Source: Nocardia sp. alder85J (GTDB lineage: Bacteria; Actinomycetota; Actinomycetes; Mycobacteriales; Mycobacteriaceae). Taken from it: 64,000 nucleotides of DNA. Where the stretch lies: the NCBI RefSeq assembly GCF_020176955.2, contig NZ_JAIUCZ020000013.1:186001-250000 (forward strand), read 5' to 3'. The notes under the pieces are model-generated. The model did no database searches. It was not told the DNA's origin and was given only the letters and a program-made list of their open reading frames with translations. Of the stretch, positions 42,583 through 49,731 are shown piece after piece. Position 1 is the stretch's first letter. Each line of letters starts with the position of its first letter. The translations under genes were made by a program, and so were the position numbers.

Positions 42583-43500
42583 ATGGTGGAGATGAGTGCG
42601 GGCGCGCGGTCCCGGATGCTGCGTGAAGCGCGTCGCGGGGAGCTGAGCGCCTTCCTCAAGACCCGCCGGGCCCGGATCACACCGGCGGATGTCGGGCTGC
42701 CCGCCGGTCCGCGCCGGCGCACCCCCGGCCTGCGGCGCGAGGAGGTCGCGCAGCTGGCCGGGGTCGGGGTCACCTGGTACACCTGGCTCGAGCAGGGGCG
42801 CGACATCAATGTCAGCGTGCAGGTGCTCGACGCCATCGCGCGGGCCCTCGCGCTGGACGCCGCCGAGCAGGCGCACCTGTACCGGCTCGCCGATGTGCCG
42901 ACGGTGCCCACTGCACATCTCGAGGAGTCGATTCCCGAAGAGCTGCAAGTGATTCTGGATCACCTGCTGCCACTGCCCGGAGTGCTGCTGTCGTCGCGCT
43001 ACGACGTGCTGGCGCACAACGAGGGGTTCGCGGCGCTGTGCCCGCTGTTCCTGTCCGGCGAGCGCAATGTGATCCGTCACGTGTTCCTGACCCCGGCGTG
43101 CTGCAACCCGTACGCCGTCGGCGCCCCCGAAAAGCTTTCGCGCATGGTCGGTTTCCTGCGCAGCGCCTATGCGAAGCATCTGCGCGATCCGGAGTGGATG
43201 CGATTCATCGAGGATCTGTGCGGCCGCAGCCCGCAGTTCGCGGCGCTGTGGGAACGCAACGACGTCGCGGCGCCGCCGGTCCGCAACCGGGTCATCCGCA
43301 ATGTCGCCACCGGGGACGTGGAGATGATCCAGACCAGCATGTCGCTGCCGAGTATCGCCGGCGCCTGGGTGCAGATCTTCACCCCTGCCGACGAGGCCGC
43401 CTGGGTGCAACTGCGGGCCCTGCTCGCGATGACACCGGAGGAGCGCGCACGGCCCTGGCGTGAGCACCTGGAACGGGATCACGGCCGGGTCAGCGCGTGA
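42583..43500 (+). CDS. XRE-family regulator (MmyB-like)
   Basis: 305 residues. Helix-turn-helix (about 16-90): ELSAFLKTRRARITPADVGL, RTPGLRREEVAQLAGVGVTW, YTWLEQGRDINVS. The C-terminal two-thirds is the MmyB-like ligand domain (LLSSRYDVLAHNEGFAALCP). Members often sit divergent from an MFS exporter or oxidoreductase they control. The gap contains GGTAGTACC (42533-42541) and a nearby GGCTACC that could be its target. Confidence 0.92.
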   Translation: MVEMSAGARSRMLREARRGELSAFLKTRRARITPADVGLPAGPRRRTPGLRREEVAQLAGVGVTWYTWLEQGRDINVSVQVLDAIARALALDAAEQAHLYRLADVPTVPTAHLEESIPEELQVILDHLLPLPGVLLSSRYDVLAHNEGFAALCPLFLSGERNVIRHVFLTPACCNPYAVGAPEKLSRMVGFLRSAYAKHLRDPEWMRFIEDLCGRSPQFAALWERNDVAAPPVRNRVIRNVATGDVEMIQTSMSLPSIAGAWVQIFTPADEAAWVQLRALLAMTPEERARPWREHLERDHGRVSA

Positions 43501-43518
43501 TGGCGGTGCCCTCGCCTC

Positions 43519-44136
43519 TCAGCGGTCGGCGGAGCGCCAGGCCGCCATGCCGAGCGCGATCAGCCGGACCCGGCCGACCGTGAGTGTGACGAGCGCGTCC
43601 CGGTCGGCGGCGCCCGCGGTGACGAATCCGGCGATGTGCTCGGCGACGGTGTTCACGATGAGACCGGCCGCCAGCTCCAGATCGTCGGTGGACCAGCTGT
43701 CCAGCGCGCGGATCCGGGACAGGTCGACCACCAGTTCCCTGGTGATCAGCTGCATCTCGACCGAGATCGCCTCGCGCAGCGCGGCCGAACCGCCGTGCCG
43801 TTCCCGGATCAGGAAGCCGTACAACGCTTCCCGGCCCGTCACCTGATCGAAGACGAAGTGCACCGTCTCGGCCAGCCGGGCGTCCGGGGTGCGGCGCAAT
43901 TGCCTTAGCGCCAAACGCATCTGGCGCACCCCCTCGTCGACGAGGACGGTGCCGAGTTCGTCGAGCGAGGCGAAGTGCCGGTAGAAGGCGGTGGGGACGA
44001 TGCCGGCCGTGCGGGCGATCTCCCGCAGGCTCAGCGCCGCGAAGCCGCGGTCCGCGGCGAGTGCGAGGGTGCCGTCGAGCAGGGCCTGCCGGGTGCGCTC
44101 CTTGCGCTCGCCCCTGGTCTCCACCGCCTCGCTCAT
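43519..44136 (-). CDS. TetR-family regulator, divergent from desaturase operon
   Basis: 205 residues from ATG 44136; ATG 44148 or GTG 44160 are alternatives, none with a strong ribosome site. Helix-turn-helix ALLDGTLALAADRGFAALSL and LREIARTAGIVPTAFYRHF. The large C-terminal domain is long for the family and resembles mycobacterial fatty-acid or alkane-responsive TetR proteins. A 17-bp palindrome between it and the ferredoxin reductase gene makes control of the desaturase operon likely. Confidence 0.9.
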   Translation of the reverse strand: MSEAVETRGERKERTRQALLDGTLALAADRGFAALSLREIARTAGIVPTAFYRHFASLDELGTVLVDEGVRQMRLALRQLRRTPDARLAETVHFVFDQVTGREALYGFLIRERHGGSAALREAISVEMQLITRELVVDLSRIRALDSWSTDDLELAAGLIVNTVAEHIAGFVTAGAADRDALVTLTVGRVRLIALGMAAWRSADR

Positions 44137-44181
44137 GTCGGTGAGCATACATCCGTTCACGAACTGCCTTCCCGCTGGAAT

Positions 44182-44198
44182 GTTGTGCCGGTCACAAC
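44182..44198. promoter_or_regulatory. Palindromic operator between tetR and the desaturase operon
   Basis: GTTGTGCCGGTCACAAC: six-base arms exact, and one mismatched pair near the centre. It lies between divergent starts at 44136 and 44323, where a TetR repressor would bind. Confidence 0.55.
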
Positions 44199-44322
44199 CA
44201 GGATCGGTTGATTAAAGGGCCGCGATCGGGGCACACTGAGTGAGTGTACAGATGTGCACCGAAATATCGGGCAGTAGCCGCCCGGGTCTCGGTGACACGA
44301 CCCGGAGACTGGGGGATACCGC

Positions 44323-45381
44323 ATGGTGGGACTCGTCGACCTGGTGCAGACGCTGACCACGCCGCACCCGCTCGATCGCTATCTGGAGCTGATCCGGCCG
44401 TCGCTGACGGTGCGTGATCTGCGCGCCGAGATCGTCCGGGTCCGGCACGACGCCAACGGTTCGGTGACGCTGCGGCTGCGGCCGACCCGGCGCTGGGCCG
44501 GGCATCGGGCCGGACAGTACGTGTCGGTCTCGGTGGTGATCGACGGGGTCAAACACACCCGGTGCTATTCCCCGGTCACCGTGGAGGGGGCGGGCCGGGA
44601 GCTGGAACTCACCGTCCGGGCGCACCCGGACGGGCTGGTGTCGCGACATCTCTGGCGGAATGCCCGCGCGGGTATGGTGCTGGATCTGACGCCGGCGGCC
44701 GGAACCTTCGTGCTGCCCTCGCCGCGTCCGGAGCGGATCGTCCTGATCAGCGGCGGCAGCGGCATCACGCCCGTGTTGTCGATGCTGCGCACGCTGGCCG
44801 CCGAGGACCATCGCGGCGACGTACTGTTCCTGCACTACGCGCGGTCGCCGGAGTCGGTGCCGCATCGGGTGGAACTGGACGCCGTCGCCCGTGCCCATCC
44901 GCGCATGCGCATCGAATTTCGTTATCCGGGTGCGGAATCCGATCGGCACTTCGATCGGGACACGCTCACCGAACTGGCCCCGTGGTTCCCGGCGGCGCAG
45001 CTCTACGTGTGCGGCCCGGCCCGGCTGATGACCGCGGTGCGTGCGGTCGCGGCCGCCGAGGGAATCGAGAGTTCGGTGCACACCGAGGAATTCACGCTGT
45101 CGAACGCAGCCGTGGATCCCGCCGAGGTGTCCGGCGCCACCAGTTTCTCGGCCAGCGGGGTGCGATCGGAGAACACCGGCATCAGCCTGCTCGAACAGGC
45201 CGAATCAGCCGGCCTCACCCCGGAGTACGGCTGTCGCATGGGAATCTGCTTCTCCTGCACCGCGATCCGGCGGTCGGGCTGCACCCGGAATCTGCGCACC
45301 GGCGAACTCGACAGCGACCCGGACCAGCGGGTCCAGCTGTGCGTGAACGCCGCCGTCGGCGATGTCGACATCGCCCTCTGA
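44323..45381 (+). CDS. Ferredoxin reductase-like electron donor to the desaturase
   Basis: 352 residues in three parts: FAD domain (RCYSP and the preceding GQYVSV), NAD domain (LISGGSGITPVLSML, YVCGPARLM), and a C-terminal plant-type [2Fe-2S] ferredoxin (YGCRMGICFSC, later QLCVN). Actinobacteria use this type, as in Rv3230c, to pass electrons from NADPH to the stearoyl-CoA desaturase DesA3. The desaturase gene follows after 28 bp, supporting this role. Confidence 0.93.
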   Translation: MVGLVDLVQTLTTPHPLDRYLELIRPSLTVRDLRAEIVRVRHDANGSVTLRLRPTRRWAGHRAGQYVSVSVVIDGVKHTRCYSPVTVEGAGRELELTVRAHPDGLVSRHLWRNARAGMVLDLTPAAGTFVLPSPRPERIVLISGGSGITPVLSMLRTLAAEDHRGDVLFLHYARSPESVPHRVELDAVARAHPRMRIEFRYPGAESDRHFDRDTLTELAPWFPAAQLYVCGPARLMTAVRAVAAAEGIESSVHTEEFTLSNAAVDPAEVSGATSFSASGVRSENTGISLLEQAESAGLTPEYGCRMGICFSCTAIRRSGCTRNLRTGELDSDPDQRVQLCVNAAVGDVDIAL

Positions 45382-45409
45382 ACACCCGAGACATCCACAG
45401 GAGATGGGC

Positions 45410-46588
45410 ATGACAACCATCGAACCCACAGTGACCGGACCCGCCGTACTCGCCGAGACCGCGGCCGGGCCGGTGGTGCTCGGCCCGGAGCAGGTCGAGG
45501 AGATCGGCCGGTACCTGGACGAACTGCGCGCCCGGATCGCCGCCGATCTCGGTCAGCGCGACCGCGACTACATCTACTCGATCATCAAGGCGCAGCGCGG
45601 TTTCGAGGTCGCCGGCCGCGGCCTGCTGTTCCTCGGCTTCCTGCCGCCGTGCTGGCTGGCCGGGGTCGCCGCGCTGAGCCTCGCCAAGATCCTCGACAAC
45701 ATGGAGATCGGCCACAACGTCATGCACGGCCAGTACGACTGGATGCGTGAGCCCGGGCTGAATTCCCGGGTCTTCGAGTGGGACAACGTGTGTCCGGCGG
45801 ATCAGTGGAAGCACTCGCACAACTACATGCACCACACCTACACCAACATCCACGGCCGCGATCGCGACATCGGGTACGGCGTGCTGCGCATCGACGAGGG
45901 CCAGCAGTGGAATCCCTACTACCTGGGCAATCCGCTGTACGCGTTCGCGCTGATGATGTTGTTCGAGTGGGGCGTGATGCTGCACGACCTCGAGTTCGAC
46001 AACATCGTGCGCGGCGAGCGTTCCTGGGGCGAGGTGCGGCGGCTACTGCGCGGGCAGGCCCGCAAGGCCGGCCGGCAGGTGCTCAAGGACTACCTCGTGT
46101 TCCCGCTGCTGAGCGGCCCGATGTTCCTGTCCACCCTGGCCGGGAACGTGACGGCCAATGTGGTGCGCAACATCTGGGCCTATTCGATCATCTTCTGCGG
46201 CCACTTCCCCTCCGGAGTACAGACGTTCACCGAAGAGGAGACCGCCGAGGAGACCCGCGGCGAGTGGTACGTGCGGCAGATGCTGGGCTCGGCGAACATC
46301 ACCGGCAGCACGCTGTTCCACATCTTGTCCGGCAACCTCTCGCATCAGATCGAGCACCATCTGTTTCCCGATCTGCCGGCCAACCGGTATCCGGAGATCG
46401 CCCCGGAGGTGCGCGCGCTGTGCGAGAAGTTCGGGCTGCCGTATCACACCGGCCCGCTGCGCAAGCAGATCGGCGGGGTGTGGGCGAAGATTGTGCGGAT
46501 GGCGTTGCCGCCTTCGCTGTTCCCGTCGAAGTCCGAGCCCGGTGTTATCGTGAGGCGCAAGCGGGAATCGAGCGAAGCGGACGGGTGA
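45410..46588 (+). CDS. Membrane acyl-CoA/fatty-acid desaturase (DesA3-like)
   Basis: 392 residues with membrane helices and the three His boxes for the di-iron centre: GHNVMH (102-106), HSHNYMHH (135-142) and QIEHH near residue 315. It introduces a cis double bond (delta-9 in DesA3) into long-chain acyl groups, with O2 and electrons from the upstream reductase. ATG 45410 is six bases after AGGAG; an ATG at 45404 has no spacing. Stop overlaps the next gene (TGATG). Confidence 0.94.
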   Translation: MTTIEPTVTGPAVLAETAAGPVVLGPEQVEEIGRYLDELRARIAADLGQRDRDYIYSIIKAQRGFEVAGRGLLFLGFLPPCWLAGVAALSLAKILDNMEIGHNVMHGQYDWMREPGLNSRVFEWDNVCPADQWKHSHNYMHHTYTNIHGRDRDIGYGVLRIDEGQQWNPYYLGNPLYAFALMMLFEWGVMLHDLEFDNIVRGERSWGEVRRLLRGQARKAGRQVLKDYLVFPLLSGPMFLSTLAGNVTANVVRNIWAYSIIFCGHFPSGVQTFTEEETAEETRGEWYVRQMLGSANITGSTLFHILSGNLSHQIEHHLFPDLPANRYPEIAPEVRALCEKFGLPYHTGPLRKQIGGVWAKIVRMALPPSLFPSKSEPGVIVRRKRESSEADG

Positions 46589-46911
46589 TGTTCGGAAAAT
46601 TCGAGCGCAACAAGGATTTGATCCAGGAATTGACATCGTCCGGGGCACGGCATGTCGGCAATATCGCAACGATCATCAGTGGCACCGTCGCCGAGGTCAC
46701 CCGCGAGATCGGTGAATGGGTCACGGATGCGATCGAAATGCGGGAGGCGGCCGCCGCGGCCGAGGCCGACCGCCGGGCCGCCGCGCCGGTGAACGAGGGG
46801 CGCGAGGCCCCCGATGTGCTGATGGACGATCCGGCCCCGCAGACCGACCCGAGCGCGGTGCAGCCCTTCATCGACGCGGAGACCGTGATCATCGACCCGG
46901 ACGAGCACTGA
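46588..46911 (+). CDS. Small acidic protein coupled to the desaturase
   Basis: 107 residues, not recognised. An amphipathic helical first half (IQELTSSGARHVGNIATIIS, TVAEVTREIGEWVTDAIEM) could lie on the membrane; the second half is an acidic disordered tail ending in DPDEH. The start is inside the desaturase stop (TGATG), so it is made in proportion to the enzyme and may be an accessory or stability factor. No known motif. Confidence 0.7.
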   Translation: MFGKFERNKDLIQELTSSGARHVGNIATIISGTVAEVTREIGEWVTDAIEMREAAAAAEADRRAAAPVNEGREAPDVLMDDPAPQTDPSAVQPFIDAETVIIDPDEH

Positions 46912-46935
46912 GCGGTCGGCAGCGGCTCGGAACAC

Positions 46936-46962
46936 CCGGCGGCGCGGGACATCCGCCGCCGG
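46936..46962. terminator. Bidirectional terminator
   Basis: CCGGCGGCG and CGCCGCCGG around a nine-base loop, between convergent genes ending at 46911 and 46978. Confidence 0.6.
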
Positions 46963-46977
46963 TCCGGCATACCGCGC

Positions 46978-47559
46978 TCAGAACACCGGCAACCGGCGGC
47001 GGCGCTCGATGACGTCGGTGATCAGATCCCGGTAGCCGTCGACGAGTTCGGCGAGGCGCACCCAGTGCAGGCGCGCCTCGCCGTCCACGCCGTGGTGCCC
47101 GATCGTCGTCCGGCGCGGCCGGATATCGGTGCGCGGCTCGGGCGGCGGCTCGACCCCGTCCGTCGGCAGTCCCAGGGCCTGTTGGGCCGCAACCCATTTC
47201 GCCGCGAGTCGGTCGATCACCGCGCCGAGGGTCTCGGTGTGCAGGGAGGCGCCGGCGCGATGCGCGATGTGCTCGGCCACCCAGCCGTCGATGCGGGCCA
47301 CCTGCTCCGCACGATCCCGGTCGATGTCGTCGAGCAGTTGGCTGCACCCGGCCACCCGCACATCGGACACGTCCGGCGCGTGCGCGGCCTGCTGGGTGCG
47401 CAGCCGCAGTTCGTGGCAGCGGGCCAGCCGCCGGGCGGCATCCAGGACCACATCCTCGGGCCGATATCGATCGCGGGAGGCACGGAAGGCGTGCAATACC
47501 TCCGTCGTAGACGGCAGCTCACCGATTCCGGCGCGCACGCCGGGATGCTCGGTCGCCAT
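46978..47559 (-). CDS. DUF4254-type protein
   Basis: 193 residues, helical and soluble. The pattern ELPSTTEVLHAFRA, then ASLHTETLGAVIDRLAAKWV and the charged C-terminal helix (LVDGYRDLITDVIERRRRL) fits the DUF4254 family of actinobacteria. Its function is unknown. Confidence 0.75.
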   Translation of the reverse strand: MATEHPGVRAGIGELPSTTEVLHAFRASRDRYRPEDVVLDAARRLARCHELRLRTQQAAHAPDVSDVRVAGCSQLLDDIDRDRAEQVARIDGWVAEHIAHRAGASLHTETLGAVIDRLAAKWVAAQQALGLPTDGVEPPPEPRTDIRPRRTTIGHHGVDGEARLHWVRLAELVDGYRDLITDVIERRRRLPVF

Positions 47560-47966
47560 GATTTCCCACCCTCGCGAGCCAGCGATCGATTGGATACGCC
47601 AGGGCCGAGGAGGTTTTCAGGGGAGGGGCGCCCCTCGGCTCCGGCGTAGTCCCGCACGGTCCGGACACAGCGACACCCACACACGCTCACGGTGAGGAAA
47701 CCGGGAATTCCGCGACGATGCGAGAGACGTTCCGTCATAGCAGGACATAATCAGGAAAGCGCGTCGCACGGGCCCGCGCAACAGCCGACCGGCGGAAAAG
47801 CCGAAGCTGCCGGGCAATCGTTATAGTCCATTACGACGCGGTCACATGATCGCCACCATCGGAGATCATCGTCGGGCGAGTCCTCGCAGGATTCCCCGGC
47901 ACGCCGCCGTCGAAACCCGGTTTCGCTCGGCTCGTCCGCTCCGGCGGTCCGATAGCCTCGATCCTC
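47560..47966. other. Intergenic region, no gene recognised
   Basis: Holds the promoters of two divergent genes. The only structure seen is a 14-bp palindrome GAGGGGCGCCCCTC at 47623-47636, about 64 bp upstream of the DUF4254 start. Confidence 0.4.
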
Positions 47967-48287
47967 GTGCCCGCCTACGTGTCCTCGCCGGAATTGAGTT
48001 TCGGCTTCCTGTTCGCACTGGAGGATCCGGATCGGATCGCCGAGGTGGTCCGGACTCTGGTGGAACGCCGCACGGTGTCGGTGTTCCGCCTGGCCCACAT
48101 GTCCGGCGCCGACGGACCGCCCGAGCGCTATGTGGTGAATTGGGCGGCCATCCCGTACATCTCGATCACCACCGTCGCTCCGGCGTCGGAGGAGCTGTCG
48201 GCGCGCGGCACCATGCTGGTCAACGCATTCCTGGGGGAGAACGGGGAGATCAGCCTCTACTCCTCGGACGGGCCCGGCGGTCGCTGA
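47967..48287 (+). CDS. Small protein of unknown function
   Basis: 106 residues from GTG 47967. Mixed alpha/beta pattern: LSFGFLFALEDPDRIAEVVR, SVFRLAHMSG, YVVNWAAIPYISITTVAP, GTMLVNAFLG. I do not recognise it. It ends 1 bp before the cvnD stop, convergent with the conservon. Coding character is good. Confidence 0.6.
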   Translation: MPAYVSSPELSFGFLFALEDPDRIAEVVRTLVERRTVSVFRLAHMSGADGPPERYVVNWAAIPYISITTVAPASEELSARGTMLVNAFLGENGEISLYSSDGPGGR

Positions 48288-48288
48288 C

Positions 48289-48891
48289 TCAGGTGCGGAC
48301 TCCGGTGGTGCCCGACAGGCGTTGCAGCAGTACCTGTTCCAGCAGCGCCACCAGTACCTGCTTCACCGATTCCCGGCTGCGGGCGTCGCATTCGACCAGG
48401 CACAGGTCGTCGTCGAGATCCAGCGCCTCCCGGACCTCGTCGAGATCGAAGCGCGCACCGCCCTCGAACTTGTTGACCGCCACCACGAACGGGGTCTTGC
48501 GGTGTTCGAAGAAGTCCAGCACCGGATAGCAGTCCTGCACCCGGGAGGTGTCGACGATGATGACCGCGCCCAGCGCGCCGTCGGCCAGGTCGTCCCAGAG
48601 GAATTCGAACCGCTCCTGACCGGGCGTTCCGAACAGGTACAGCACCAGCGTGCGGTCCAGGGTGATCCGGCCGAAGTCCAGCGCGACCGTGGTGGTGGTC
48701 TTGTTGGCCAGCATGCCCGGATCGTCGACGCCGACCGACACCTCGGTCATCGCCGCTTCGGTCGCCAGCGGCTCGATCTCCGAGATCGCCCCGATGAAGG
48801 TGGTCTTCCCCACACCGAATCCGCCGCTGATGACTATTTTGACCGACGACGTCGTCGGCTGTGGTGGGGGGCTGTCAGAGTGCCCGTACAA
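48289..48891 (-). CDS. CvnD-type small GTPase (conservon)
   Basis: 200 residues. Ras-like/ATP-GTP-binding domain: SGGFGVGKTTFIGAI (P-loop), LFGTPGQERF (switch II) and VAVNKFEGG (NKxx). With the three upstream genes it forms a Cvn conservon, a membrane-associated signalling set that resembles eukaryotic G-protein coupling. TTG 48891 is taken as start, with AGGGA upstream and a 17-bp overlap with cvnC, as usual for these genes. Confidence 0.9.
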   Translation of the reverse strand: MYGHSDSPPPQPTTSSVKIVISGGFGVGKTTFIGAISEIEPLATEAAMTEVSVGVDDPGMLANKTTTTVALDFGRITLDRTLVLYLFGTPGQERFEFLWDDLADGALGAVIIVDTSRVQDCYPVLDFFEHRKTPFVVAVNKFEGGARFDLDEVREALDLDDDLCLVECDARSRESVKQVLVALLEQVLLQRLSGTTGVRT

Positions 48892-49306
48892 GGTCCCTGA
48901 TCCTCTCGATGGCATCGATGGACAATTCGTCGGCGGCGCTGACCGACACATGTCCGGTGGTCACCAGATCGCTGACCACGACGCGGGCCACACCGATCGG
49001 AACGCGGAGCGCCGCGGAGATTTCGGCTATGGAGTGCGGCTGCTGGCACAGTCGCACCACCGTGTGCTGTTCGAACCGCAGCGGCGCCGAGAGCGCGGCG
49101 GGGGCGGCCGAGACCATGGTTTCCATCCGCAGCCCGTCGACCAGCGGAATGGTCCGGCCACCCGTCATCAGGAACGGGCGGACCACCGGCCCCTGTTCCC
49201 CGGCGCCACGCGCATACTCGTCGTCCTGATCCGAGGCGCCGGACCAGGATTCGGGGTGACCGGGTGGAATCATCCGGGGATCGGACAGCCGGGGTGGCTC
49301 GGTCAT
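48875..49306 (-). CDS. CvnC-type DUF742 protein (conservon)
   Basis: 143 residues. The DUF742 domain is recognised by VRPFLMTGGRTIPLVDGLRM, LRFEQHTVVRLC, then PHSIAEISAALRVPIGVARV and VLVSDL-type winged helix. Couples the sensor and roadblock proteins to the small GTPase. ATGA overlap with cvnB. Confidence 0.92.
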   Translation of the reverse strand: MTEPPRLSDPRMIPPGHPESWSGASDQDDEYARGAGEQGPVVRPFLMTGGRTIPLVDGLRMETMVSAAPAALSAPLRFEQHTVVRLCQQPHSIAEISAALRVPIGVARVVVSDLVTTGHVSVSAADELSIDAIERIRDLVRAL

Positions 49307-49731
49307 CTGCGCAGGGACTCCCGCAGCTCGGTGATGAGCGCTGGGGTGAGCAGTGCGCCCGCGCGGTCGGCCAGGACGGCCATCTGATAGCCGATCAGGC
49401 CGACATCGCCCGCGCTGTCGGCGATCACGCCGATGCAGCTGCCGTCGGCGATCGCGGACACCAGCAGGAAGCCGCGCCGCATCTCGATCATGATCAGTTT
49501 CAGGCCGTCGAACTCGTAACTGCGCGAAGCGCTCCGGCCGAGGCTGACCAAACCGGACACCATCGCCGCCAGGCGATCGGCTCCGGTGCGGTCCAGGCCG
49601 TCCGACATGGCCATCAGCAGGCCGTCCGAGGAGACCGCGACCGCGTCGCGGACTCCGGCGGTGGTACGGACGAAATCGGCCAGCAGCCAGTTGAAGGTGT
49701 GCGGGCCGGAGTCCTGGAGGTGCGTGGTCAC
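49303..49731 (-). CDS. CvnB-type roadblock/LC7 protein (conservon)
   Basis: 142 residues with the roadblock/LC7 fold (FNWLLADFVRTTAGVRDAVA, VSSDGLLMAMSDGLDR, LLVSAIADGSCIGVIAD), which regulates or activates the small GTPase. GTG 49731 overlaps the cvnA stop. Confidence 0.93.
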   Translation of the reverse strand: MTTHLQDSGPHTFNWLLADFVRTTAGVRDAVAVSSDGLLMAMSDGLDRTGADRLAAMVSGLVSLGRSASRSYEFDGLKLIMIEMRRGFLLVSAIADGSCIGVIADSAGDVGLIGYQMAVLADRAGALLTPALITELRESLRR

